In this document: positions 11,700 through 23,014 of the stretch, piece after piece
Layout: every line of letters begins with the position of its first letter
How positions within the stretch are numbered: position 1 is the first letter of the stretch
Assembly: GCA_029532415.1 (NCBI GenBank)
Contig: JAQOTA010000021.1
Location: 62,001-126,000, forward strand
DNA from: Marasmius tenuissimus
Lineage: Eukaryota > Basidiomycota > Agaricomycetes > Agaricales > Marasmiaceae
Direction of reading: 5' to 3'
DNA length: 64,000 nucleotides
Made by a program: the position numbers and the translations under genes
The notes under the pieces: generated by a model
The model's database searches: none
Told to the model about the DNA's origin: nothing
The model's input: only the letters and a program-made list of their open reading frames with translations

Positions 11700-14600
11700 C
11701 GTAGGTGAGCACTGGTCACATTCTGACAATTACTATCCCAGTAGCTACCTGTGAGCAACAGACAAATTCGAAGCTGAGCAGCTATCATCGCTCTCGTCAT
11801 GGGAAGCTACGACGCATAAATTTTGGAAGCTTCGGGCACCAGCACGCAAACTCAAGATTACCGGATCCCAGTGCCTTCGCTACGAAGGATAGGCTCACCC
11901 CTCACTCGCCCCTGCAAGTTCTCGAGCACATAGGGATCCAAATGAAACATTACACTCTTCCGAACAATGAATTCTGCTTGCATGATCACACCTGGCAGCT
12001 GCGAGCTGCGCACCCCACTCACAATGTTTCACATCAGCACATCGAGGCTTCAACGTTTTGTCCTTGAATACCGGTTTTGAATTGCCTAATCTATTGACAA
12101 AGGGACCAAAACTGTGTCAATCCAACCCCAACGGAAGATCTCGAGACATTAACGAGACGTGTATGGGCGCCGATGGCTACTCAGCAAAATCGACATACTT
12201 ACCACCTGTGGACCGACATGCTCTGAGGCTCACTTTTTAGGCAACGACGCGAAATGCCAGAAGATCGGCACGGGAAGCGATATCTGCGATTTGGGACCAA
12301 GATGTGGCCACAGCTTGAGTGGCCGCAAAGTGGCGCATCGAAATTGCAACAATTCCTGTACATGTAGATTATCTTGTGAAGAATGGACAGCCAACAGGCC
12401 CATCCGGAACGTTTTTTACTGGCTGTGAATGACGCTATGATTGATTTCACAAGTTTGGCTCGACTCTGGTAAATCCAGATTCGTGGGGCGATGTGTGTAC
12501 TTGATAAAAAGGAATCGGCGGAGAGGAAAGGCGTGCTAACTCGCAGTACGAAACACGAAATATCCACTCCAAGGATTCTCTCAGTACAAGAGGTTGGGGA
12601 AACGAAACCAAAACTTTTTGCGCTGAACTGTATACTTACTATTAGATCGGCCCGAATACAAGGTTTGTCCCGGCCTCTAAACCGTGCGACGTCGCCAGGC
12701 ATCATCATAAGTAATAGTATGTAAGCAAATGTATCAGCCAACAACACCATGCCATGAGATCGTCTCAGGGGCCTCAAAACTCCTCATACACACATCGGAG
12801 TCAATTCGGGACAGCCCAATAGATGTTCAATGGGCTCACTGTGTTTCTTTGGTTCGAGCCGTAGCTACGGACGAGTTCGAGAAACGAACTTGTTGGCCGT
12901 TGTCAGCCGTCGCAAGGATTGCAGCGTGTAAGTATCCTCATTGCCTCGCTACAAGATCTTACTCAGACAGATCCCGCTCAGCTGCTCATACACGATTCTC
13001 GAAACCATTTTCTAGGACTCAGTGGCAATTATACCTGTGTTAGTAGCACCCGTCGTGAGACCTGACAGTGGTATTCATGGCTCACTGTGATTTTACTCAA
13101 GTATAAAGAACGATACTTACATTTCTTCCAAGACGTATGTCTAAGGACAAGGTCGGTGACTACGGAAGGCGTGCTCGTCTTCACGTGGCTGGCTAAACTG
13201 CTTTGACTTGCCCCAAACTTGCACTAGGCTCGGTTGCCAGAGCGCTGAATTGGACTGACCATCAGTTTTCCGAGGCTCCAAAACAAAAACTCTGCGAATG
13301 AAGCGATTGGCAATGTAATGACAACTGCACGTTTGCAACGAGTCCCTGGAACTTGGTGGTGGAGTTCTTTCCATCTGCGACTATCCACCTGGTTGTGGTA
13401 TGTCGACTTCCGGCTGCGCATTCAATCTTAGCCACGACATAACTGTTTTCTACCTTTGGCTTCTCTCAAGAATGCAGATCCTACAAAGTTCCACCTTGAT
13501 GAAACCGTAGCGTTCGCTTTGAGCGACGGAGGCAATTAATATGGTGCCTTTGCTACCACATATTCTCTCTCCAGAATTCTGAGCCGGATTCCCGCTCGTA
13601 CATATAGAGGACTGTTGTCTTCCGAATTCGACATCCACCGAGTTGCGACTCCCTCACTCCTCGCTTTCACTTTCAACTCGACATTTCCCTCTCTGCGCAA
13701 ATTTTGACTCTATGGGACCGTGCTTGAATGGGCACCGGACGCTCATCGATATAATCAAGTCCTGCTACTCGGTCATTGTAGTCTCTATCTGGGCCTCCAT
13801 TCATCCCAATGTTCCCGACGTGGCATATGTCTGCCCCGAAACCGGTATCGGTAGCCTGCTAGACCAGGCTATAATCATGGTCGTAGCGTTCCTGGCACCA
13901 GAATTGATCATGTTGTGGGCTATGCGACAGAGGTTCATGGCCAAGCGAGTGGCTAAGAAATTTGAGAGTAAGGCTGGACAAATCTTTCTGCGATTCCTCG
14001 ACTAAACGTTTATCCCTGCGCCTCTAGAATACGGATGGACAAAGGCTCACGGCTTCCTCTGCATCATGAAAGGCATTGCCTTGTACGACCAGACAGGCTT
14101 CCTATGCTACCTTCAGTATCCGAAGAACCATCCCGACCAGAAGGAACAGGATATCATACGGAAAATCGACGCGATTTTCCGACCAGATAACGGGGACTTA
14201 CCTGACTTCCGCGAGCCTCCTCAAGCTACGCAGGTATTTATCCGTTACCCGACGTTTATTCTTGAGCCTTATTCTCTTTCTGTGCGAAAGATACAGGACA
14301 CAGACGGTCATATCCCAAACTCCAGCACAACTTACACATTCCCAGCGACATGTCCAAGTGTCAGGCGCATCGAAACAGGCGCCTCACCCACAGCTACTAT
14401 CACTTCGCCTACCGAAAGGCCTTCTCCAAGTACTTCAGGACTACGCCAGAGGGAGCCCGCCTCAATTCAAATCCGTGATGAATCGTCAGGCGTCACTACC
14501 GATCTCGTCTCTCCCACCGGGAGCAGTGGTGCTCGTGACGACAATCGCGATCTCAACTCGAGAAACAGTTCTCCACCGTCCCTGCACGTTATCGTGGTAC

Positions 14601-16030
14601 GTGGAAGATGTCAAAAGTATTCCTCTTTCGCATGTCCTCACTCCGGAATCATAGGACTTCGATCCTGAACCATTTTCTTGTCAGAATTCCTCCGGCCCTG
14701 GGACCCAGCGGGTGAGCTTCGTAATTCGATCTAAAATTGGTCAAAGATTGTATAACTATCTGGTTATTAGGAGTCACCCCCTCCCGGCCTGCTCGAATAT
14801 TTACTCGAGAAAGGCCTGGTCAACATCTCCGAGACTGATATTGCCGACACGCTCAACCATGGAGACACGTTTTCCAAGCTGATCTTGATCTCTCAAACCG
14901 CCTGGTTTACTTCGAAGATGATAGGTCGAATCTCGACGATGTTATACGTCACCGAGCTGGAGATTGTCGCTTTGACTTCGGTGTTGCTCAGCTTCGTGGC
15001 CCAGGCGTGTTGGTGGGGCAAACCTCAGCGCGTCAGGCATCCTTACAAGGTCATGTTACCAATCCCGATAAAGAGGATACCGGCGTTCTGTGCCGAAACA
15101 TCTTGCAATGCACACCACGAATCCGACTTTTGGGGGCGGCTTTACTCTGAATTCTCTCATCTCTGGAAGAGGCTGTGCGCAGATTTTCAAGGGGCTCGAT
15201 CCATTTATCCAAGAGTTCCGAAGCCAGCCTTTGTGGTAGGGTATCCCCTCTACCTATTGGCTGCTGAGATCACCGCGCTTCTAGAGGCGGACAACTTTGA
15301 CGATGGGAGCACAGATGCGAAGGAAGGGACTTTCGACTTCCTATTTTCCTGTGGTATCGATGTGGGCAGTACACCAAAGCGGATATACGGAGCCCTTTCC
15401 TCCATCTCAGTACTGGTCGGGATGTTTCACTTCGGAGCCTGGCGATCGACGATCTTCTCTCCCAAGGAACATTTGTGGTGGCGCTTGGGCACAGTGTTTG
15501 TCACCGTGTTGCCGGTGATTCTTGCGACCACCTACTTCTGTCTGGGGTCCCAGGAACAGTGCAAGGAGGAGCGTTCAGGTTCCCGAGGGAAGCGGATCCT
15601 CCACGTGCTCATGAGGGGATTCTTCAATCTCTCGGTATGGCTGTATCTCGCTGCGAGGTTTGCCCTCATTGTTATTGCCTTGGTCGAACTGTCTCGGCTA
15701 CAGGACAACCCGAGTGCTTTTTGTGATGTGGAAATCGGCTTGAGTTTCCACATCGGTTGAAGCGACATTCGGGGACTTGTACGATATTTACCATCTGCCT
15801 GCTTTCTATGCTTTCACATCTTTCGTGCCTCTACTTATCATATCACTACCCTGGCTTGGCCCAGGTACTTCTCTTCGACTAATACGTATCATAACCCTCT
15901 TCCCCCGTAGTACTTACTATAGTATGTGCGTCTCAGAAAGTCTGGTATGTAGTATTACCACCAAAACCTTTGAAGAATATTGAGAATGAGAGCACTGTCA
16001 GCACAGGCCCTCCGGTTCCGAATGGATCCC
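11700..16030 (+). repeat. Dispersed duplication, copy B (about 4.3 kb)
   Basis: This is the partner of the 690-5105 block in the same orientation, about 11 kb downstream. Homology runs through the 2-kb non-coding upstream part, the five-exon gene and roughly 250 bp past its stop. It fades about 170 bp before the start of the PP2C gene. Copy B therefore sits directly against the conserved block and may be the ancestral location, with copy A the transposed one. That direction is an inference. Confidence 0.75.
13712..15760 (+). CDS. Agaricomycete multi-pass membrane protein, copy B
   Basis: Five exons: 13712-13967, 14028-14233, 14297-14596, 14655-14711 and 14771-15760, giving about 602 aa. The exon lengths 256, 206, 300, 57 and 990 nearly equal those of copy A (256, 206, 294, 57, 984), with identical intron phases. 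Shared landmarks are WASIHPNVP, LAPEL, W(T)KAHGF, a Ser/Thr/Pro-rich third exon, VTELEIVAL and WWGKPQRVRHP, then about four hydrophobic helices. Differences between copies are mostly substitutions and whole-codon indels, which points to both being functional. A TATA-like ACATATA lies about 110 bp before the ATG. As in copy A, the stop is followed by a different, conserved frame encoding LPAFYAFTSFVPLL, so the true C-terminus is uncertain. The molecular role of this family is unknown. Confidence 0.7.
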
Positions 16031-16196
16031 AATGCCCTGGGCGCTTGGGACATCAGGCACAGACTGCGAGTTTCGAGCGCCCGCGCGCACAAATCTATAC
16101 AGCACCCAAACAGCACACTCATTCCCTCAAGCTCACTCAATTCTCTTTAGTTCGCTTGTAGACGAAGAGGAGTGCGTTAAGGCGTGCCGAGAACCC

Positions 16197-17793
16197 ATGA
16201 GCCTGCTTAGACATCTCTCGCGAAACATCCGACAGAATACCGGACCTGGCCAGTGGGCTCGCCATCGTCCCTTCACCTCTTCATCTTCTCAACCACGACG
16301 ACGCGCGGGTGCTGTCGTCGCGGTCTCTCTCGCTGTCGCTGGATCAACACTAGCTCTCGCCAACAGGAGAAAAGTGCAGTGTGATCATGATGTAGAGGAG
16401 GACCCAGTAGATGCTTTTCCGGCTCGGTTTCAGAAACCGAGATGGACGCTAGCACAATATCTCTCTGCGGACCAGATTCTTGCTGGAGGGCCTTCGTGGT
16501 GGCCTGTGGGTGCTGGCATTGATCGCTGCGATGCTCTCACAGTTGCTTCGTACGTGATTAGATCTGTACTGGACACAGCGAAGAATACTGAAAAATTTTT
16601 ACAAATTTTCTTTGTATTAGGAACTACGAATCAGAGGACTACATCGCAGTGTATTTTGGCGCAAAGGATGACGTGGACCATAAGACCTACATAGGTCTCT
16701 TCGACGGACACAACGGCTCTGCGACAAGCGAATTTCTATCGGAACATTTGATTACATTCCTTCAACGGTCTCTGGCCCGACTTCCACAAGAATACGACGA
16801 CTTGCTACGCTCAGATCCCTCACATGAGGACGATCTCATCCAGGACACCATAAAATACGTGTTCAGGGAGATAGACCAGGCCATCGTCGACCCCAGCGAC
16901 GTCTTCACATCCAGCTCGAAGACAAACGCGGTGCGCACGTTGCGGCAAGCCTACTCCGGTTCATGCGCACTCGTGTCGTTATATGACCCTGACAACAAGT
17001 CACTGCGAGTGGCCCTGGCGGGTGACTCACGCGCAGTTCTAGGACGAAAGGTCAAGGGGAAAGATGGGAAGGAAACATACGCTGTGCATGTCCTTTCGGT
17101 TGATCAGAACGGTTACAATCCGGCTGAAGTAGCACGGTTGAATGCTGAGCATCCTGGGGAGAAGGTTGTGGAAAAGGGGAGAGTGATGGGATGGGGAATG
17201 TCGCGTGCATTTGGGAACGCTGCGTACAAATGGACTGTGGAGACTCAGAAGAAGTTGAACGAGAGGTATCTCGGAGACCGTCCGAGGGATACAATGAAGA
17301 CACCTCCATACCTCACTGCAGAACCTGTTGTCACGAACTTCACCGTACAGCCCGGAGACTTCCTCATCATGGGATCGGATGGGCTGTGGGACTGTCTGAC
17401 GAACGAAGAGGCTGTTGGTTTGGTCGGCGTCTGGTTGAAGCAAAATGGACATGCAGTTCCCAACCCAGAGAAAGACGACAAGAAGAAGGTCGAGGATTCG
17501 AAGATCTACAAACCTGTCGACTTGCCGGTCACTCTGTCTCAGACGGACAAGACTGCCTTTTACCCGTACTGGCGAGCTGAAAAGCGGTTCGTGAACAGTG
17601 ACAACAACGTCGCCGCTCATCTGGTCAGAAACGCTTTCGGAGGGGCCGATAGTGATCTGACAGAGGCGCTCTTGAGCCTCACTGCTCCGCGGTCTCGACG
17701 GTACAGGTACGCCATCTTTGCTTCATTTGCTTACTTGTTTCTCATTTTAACTCCAGGGATGATATCAGCGTTGTCGTGACGTTCTTTAGTTGA
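16197..17793 (+). CDS. Mitochondrial PP2C-type protein phosphatase (pyruvate dehydrogenase phosphatase-like)
   Basis: Three exons, 16197-16549, 16621-17706 and 17757-17793, encode 491 aa. The N-terminus is Arg/Ser-rich (RHLSRNIRQN) and followed by a hydrophobic segment near residues 40-55, consistent with mitochondrial import and an inner-membrane anchor. PP2C motifs are in order: GIDRCD, FDGHNG (metal-binding Asp and Gly), ALAGDSRAVLG, NAEHPGE, RAFGNAAYKW, IMGSDGLWD and the C-terminal DDISVVVTFF, whose DD bridges the last intron. The second G of the usual DGHGG is Asn here. The family dephosphorylates Ser/Thr using Mg/Mn. Mitochondrial members such as yeast Ptc5 reactivate pyruvate dehydrogenase E1-alpha. 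The start is the first ATG giving a presequence. Which mitochondrial PP2C orthologue it is remains unsettled. Confidence 0.88.
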
Positions 17794-18284
17794 AGATATA
17801 CCCGCCTACTATCCTAGTATCTATTATATGGTCTTTTGAAACAGATTTTCTCATACACGATACCTTAACCTCAGCAAGCCGCGACCGGGAGACGGATTCA
17901 AAGCAGGCAGATCGGCAGACCGCACGCATACTGAGGAGTGCATTCTGTTCAGCTAATTGTGAGCTAGAATAGTGTACATGGGGGCGTTGCATCATTCGAC
18001 TTGTCGTCGGGGCATAAGTAAGGGGGGAGTTAAGGGTGAAGGGTCGGAGAAATACGTGATACCTCGAAGCTGTCGAGGAGTGGACATGCAATAGGGAACG
18101 AACACATGGAGAAGATAAGTATGAAGTGGGATAAAGATATGTAGATACGGGAATAACATGTGGGCTAAAATATAAGAAAAGCGAGTGATGAAGGGGAGGC
18201 AATGAGATTTGCGGAGGATGGCAGCGAGAGGTCTCCAAAAGCCCGATAGAAAGAACAACAACAAAGAGGTAGAAAAGGTCACCA
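17794..18284. other. Intergenic 3' region between convergent genes
   Basis: This lies between the stops of the convergent PP2C and shugoshin genes and presumably holds both 3' UTRs. The open frames on the minus strand have no domain and run antisense to the PP2C end. Nothing else is seen. Confidence 0.6.
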
Positions 18285-20266
18285 TTATACGGCCAAGCTA
18301 TGTCTTCGGTCATCCAGTGAGGATGCGGCGCCAACGCCACCACCAGTGGCTCTTCTATCCTTGATTCCTCGTCGCCGTTCACCAACGTTCACCCAAGAAG
18401 AACGACTGTACGATGGAACATACTCTTCGTCCGCATCGACACCGTCATCTTCCTCGTCTTCAATCAAGATTGGGCGCGATTTATGTCGTTTCAGACTGGT
18501 GGAGGACGGAGGAGGTAAGGTGGAAGAGGTGGTTGCACTGCTCTGACGAACACGCACTAGGTCGTCCCGTTCCAATGAAGAACGCGCATCTTCAGCAGGA
18601 GCCTCTTCTGGGACGTCAAGGTCCTCGCCGCGCGCTTTCTGAGTCGTAGTTGATGCAGAACGTGGCCCAGTGGATGAAGAAGATCGCTTCCGGTTTGTTG
18701 TAGCCGTATTGCCTCCGGATCCGTCGGGCTTCCTCATTTTCCTAGAGATTCGGATAATCATCAACGATCACGAAAGTACCAAGTAGTGGAGAATGACTTA
18801 CGTGTTGAGCTTGGGTTCGGCATAGTTTACGCTCCTTCTTACACGACGCTCTCTACCCGCAGCAATATCGGAGTCGACTTCCCCGGGAGGAGGTGAGGGT
18901 GTAGGTAAGTGGGATGTACGACCCGAGGATGGTGCGGCTTCGAAGTCAGACATGACTATGTCACGAGCACGATCCGTCAGATGAATGATTTTACGTGCAT
19001 GACATAAAAACGCACCTGTAGGATCAACTGGAGTGTGCACGGGTGGAGAGTTTGTCACGTCCTTGAACTTGGGCTTCTTCTCTCCACCTCCTTCACTCGA
19101 TAGCACTTCACCATCTTCCCTGTTTTTCTTCTTCTTCTCCACAGATTCCGAATCCAACGCGGTCCCTTCCTTCTCCTTCTTCAACGACTTTGGCTTCTTC
19201 ACAGTCACGGGTGGTTCATCAAGTTCCCTCTTGACGTTTTTGCCACCGAGGTGTGAAACGGCGTTCTCATCGCGTTCCTCTGCCAGTCCTGCTGCTCTTC
19301 GAATGGGAGATCCAAACGCCGGGCTTGGCGGCCGCGGTATCGATAATGGGCCCGCGGCAGAAGTATTGTCGACACCTGCAACCATCCGGGTATCAATCAC
19401 CAGACCGCTCTGCCGGCGAGAGGTTTTCCTTTTCGTTGTGGGCTGCGGAATTGATTCGAAGTCTATTTGGAGTGGTACAGATGAAGCCGAAGCTTCTGGT
19501 GGTGGTGATGCGATTCGGAGAGGTAGCGGGAGCCTGGACGCCGACAGACGAGCCCTGGCTTTGGCTTTACGCCGTGGACTTAATTTCAGAACCTTCGTCT
19601 CTTCAGGTTCGTCGTCGGATGATGCTGAGGGTTCCTCGTCTTCATGAATTCTGGGAATCGTGGGTTCTCGAGCAAGCTTGGGTATAATGGGTGATGTAGG
19701 GCTGCTCTGGTCTGCAGGACGGCGAGTGGCTTTCGGCGGGGTGGGAGAGGGTGACTGAGGTGACTGTTCTGAGATGTTGAACGCCCGCCGAAGGAAAGTA
19801 AGGTGTTTTGTCAATCCGAGAGCCTACCGAAATACGTCAAATTGTGCGAAAAATTGGGTCGTCTGGTCACCACTCACCGCTACCTCAGTCTCTGCGATTA
19901 TTTTTCTGGATTTCTCGCGTTCCTTCTTCAGTTGTGTGGCCAACGCTATTTCTGACGCGCGGAGTCGTAGGTTTTCGGTGTACAGTATAGATATCTGGGC
20001 ATTCAGTTCTTCGATACGCACGCTCAGCGTGGAGTTTAGCCTGGATATCTCTCATCATTAGTAGAGTCCAAAGCGAGTTACTGAGATGATATCTGACTTC
20101 GTTATGTGCTTATTTGCCAACAGAAATTTCTTCTTGACTACGAAAATGCCACCGGGTAAGTATGCGAGAAAATGGAGGGGTTTACTGAGCACATACAGTT
20201 TTCAAACTCGAATAAGGCATCATTCTGCCTAGAGTCGAGGGATGCGCGGGATTCCCTTCTGCTCAT
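18285..20266 (-). CDS. SGO1: Shugoshin (centromeric cohesin protector)
   Basis: Five exons on the minus strand, 20266-20197, 20137-20098, 20040-19878, 19823-18802 and 18741-18285, join in frame to 583 aa. The N-terminal coiled coil spans residues about 20-90 with the signature KKKFLLANKHITK then LNSTLSVRIEELNAQI, which matches the shugoshin N-terminal domain that binds PP2A. A long acidic, Ser/Pro-rich middle follows. The conserved C-terminal basic motif is split by the last intron: RRSVNYAEPKLN in exon 4 and T-KMRKPD across the junction. That motif binds phosphorylated histone H2A in other fungi. Shugoshin with PP2A keeps Rec8/Scc1 cohesin dephosphorylated at centromeres. An in-frame ATG 69 bp upstream exists, but the chosen start begins right before the family coiled coil. 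Confidence 0.92.
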
Positions 20267-20808
20267 CGAGGACGTCGATGGCGACGAGGAGCTGGGTGAT
20301 GTTGAGGTCAAGGTCAAGCCAATTGGGGCCCACAATCAGCGCGTGTCCTGTGCAACGCTGTCACGTGAGTGCCATCACGATCGCGGCCCGGCACTTGCCG
20401 ACAGAACTGTGGCTGAGGCGGTTCATCAGTTCAGCCTCGTTTTGTCTTCTTTTCGACGAGGCGTGCTAAAACTACAGAGAAGATGTAGAGATAAAGGGGG
20501 GATTCCCATAACATGAATTAATCGATCATAAGGCGGCACCGGATCTCGAGGTAGTTCTTCGCAGGATGGCCGCGGGGAGGCCGATATTTATACACATACA
20601 CAAAACTAACTATACTGTTCTGCACATCGCAACAAATCTCTCCGATCCAAAGCTATTTTACAGGCACAAGATAGTTATTCTCAATATTGATTTTACGATC
20701 CACGGTCCTAAGCTCCGGTCTCCCAAACTTCGTCAAGACAAGCCGCGAAGGAATCGACAGGCGTGAATTCTTGCGGGCGCCAGGGAGTACACAATCAGAG
20801 TTGATCCG
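20267..20808. other. Intergenic region, no gene
   Basis: This holds the 5' region of shugoshin and the 3' region of the cyclase-family gene, both on the minus strand. No separate coding signal was found. Confidence 0.55.
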
Positions 20809-23014
20809 CTAGAAGAACGCCTGGGAGACAGAACTACGCTTTAGGTAGTTGATCGGAAACAAAGTGGACTACTTACAGCTGCGTTTGGTGGGCTAGCACA
20901 TCCGCCAATGCTACCATGCATGTCAGGTCAGATACTAGAAGAAAGGAGGGAAACGATATCGTACATCGGCAAAGGCCAGGAAGTGAAAAAGAAGGTGTAA
21001 CGGCCTGTCTCGGCGCAGACCTGAGAAAGTTTCTCCAGGTCGAACATTTCACCTAGCCCTCAACATTCAGCACGCCGACTGGACGAATCAATTGGGACCG
21101 TACCTATAGGCATACCCCATAGACTATACGGGCATCTGAGCGACGGCAATATCAATGCAATGACCATAAAGCTCACCCAAGCAGCGTCTGAAGTCCATTC
21201 CGGTCAATGAAGGACAGAGAAACCTGGACAAGACACAAAGGACTTTACCTGATGCATGTGCGGTGTACCTTCCGATACCGGCCAACGCTAGAAGCAGGAC
21301 GATTGTCATCAGATCCACGACGCCTAGATTGCGAATGTATGCGAGCCATACCTCAAGGGCTGGTTGGTCAGAAGCGATAGCCGCGAAGTGATTGTTCCTT
21401 CTAAGTGTCAGCGACGGACAACCTCGGTCAATGTCAAATGTAACGTGTCCTCACCACAGAAACTCCTTCATCTCACGCGACTGCTCAATTCCGGCACTGG
21501 GTGAAGACGGTACAAACGGGTCAACGTTCAACGTTCAGGGATTGATGGTAGCATTCCGAGTTTGTTGGATCAAAAAGTGAGGAGATGCATGATTGTCAGT
21601 ATTCTGTACTACCAGTTGTGGCAAAGAAATAAGCGAAGAACAACCAAATCATGATGAACATGTGTGATTTCGGTGAATAATCGTGACCCCAACCTCGACT
21701 GACCGACTTTGGGGCCATAAACACGGCAACAAAAAGGGAAATTTATGCGAAGTGAGAATACTCACAATGTCTCCGGTCTCCCCACCAGTTCATCTCGTTC
21801 CTCTTGCGTAGCATCTTGATACTTCCTGATGAATCCAGCTCGGAGTAACAATATGTCTCCTTGTCGGAATTTTACGCCCTGCTGTGCAGCAACGGCCTCG
21901 ATTTCCTTAACGGTAAATCCATGCGTCGTCCAAGGATCATAGGGGAGCTCTCGCTCTTGTGTACCAGGAGCGCTTGCGGTATAGTAGCGCACGAGATCGA
22001 TTAGGACTCCTCGTCCACATATACCATGGTCCGCCCAGTCTACAGTAAGAGAGCATGCGATAGTCGGCAACGGCCGGCGGGGGAGGAAGGAAGGTCGGGG
22101 AAAGAGTACCGAAACGGAAAGACAGTGATGAGTGCCCAGAGACTTCGCCGAAGTGATGGTCTTACGACTCACTCTGTATCCCAATTCGCGCGAGTGCCGA
22201 ATCGATATTCTTTGGATCAGCGAGCGGAACAACACCGCCGACCATCGTATCCATGTGAATACTAGATTGAACCTTAGTCGAAGGACCCTGCCGTTAAGCC
22301 TGTTAAGTGATCGGTGAACTCACTTGTTATAAAAGACGCCGTGTTCCATCAGCCCGAAATGCCTTAGACCGTCCCATTGGGAACCTGATTGTGTATTCTG
22401 AGGGCACTTGACGTTGACCAATATCAGCTTGTAGCGGATCGAGTTCACGTACGATGTTGATTTCATCATCTCGCCCAGGGCGTCCCGCCTTGGGCTTCAT
22501 GATCACCTCTGGCGATTTTCGTCCAAATAGGGGCTATCAGAAGAACAATGTTAGTGAGATTGTTTGTTGAAAGCGAAGGATGTCGTGCCTTATGGGGGAA
22601 CTGTACCGGCCTGGCGGTGCATTGGTTGCTCCTGTCAACACCGGACGTTCTGAAGACATGATATAGCCACTCACCAATTCAAAGAGACTGTCGTTCCCAG
22701 CCTATAGTCAGGACGCCCGGCGAGAGTCAGTGAAACCCGAAGATATCTACCAGGATCACGTACGCTATTTCCTCTGATGCGGCCCTTTTCACCACGTCCT
22801 CTGTCAGCAGGTTGATTGTACCAAGCTGATCGTCTTTCCCCCACACTTCCCATGCACAACCATCAAACTCCTTGAACTTGGGGAGTTCATTGAATGTGGG
22901 AAGGTTGTTCCACGTTTTGCGGGGAGTCTTATCGGGGCTATGTGCACCCCGGTCCTTCGACGGGCTTGATGGGTTCATCCATGTAAGTATCTTGGACAAT
23001 CGCTTGGTGGTCAT
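20809..23014 (-). CDS. Cyclase-family (kynurenine formamidase-like) hydrolase, 15 exons
   Basis: I assemble 15 exons: 23014-22764, 22701-22675, 22610-22589, 22533-22453, 22397-22324, 22261-22173, 22039-21766, 21496-21455, 21397-21352, 21287-21249, 21187-21177, 21123-21104, 21052-20965, 20910-20877 and 20820-20809. The sum is 1110 nt, or 369 aa, with every phase matching. Landmarks in order are WGKDDQLGTINLLT, TVSLNW, PLFGRKSP, NTQSGSQWDGLRHFG (candidate metal-ligand Asp and His of the family), WADHGICGRGVLIDL, GDILLLRAGF, NNHFAAIASDQPA, LLGLWGMPIGEMFDLEKL, GRYTFFFTSWPL and a C-terminal ASPPNAA. Pfam cyclase-family proteins are metal-dependent amide or lactone hydrolases. The fungal subgroup is mostly uncharacterised, so the substrate is unknown. 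Four internal exons are 11-27 nt long, one intron uses GC-AG, and one intron of 269 nt is far longer than the rest. Confidence 0.85.

Noticed and set aside
17039..17620. A 193-codon minus-strand open frame
   Set aside because: It is antisense to the PP2C exon, which contains all catalytic motifs on the plus strand.
19033..19687. Long plus-strand open frames (144-204 codons) rich in Ser/Phe
   Set aside because: They are antisense shadows of the large Ser/Pro-rich exon of shugoshin, whose five-exon model closes perfectly on the minus strand.
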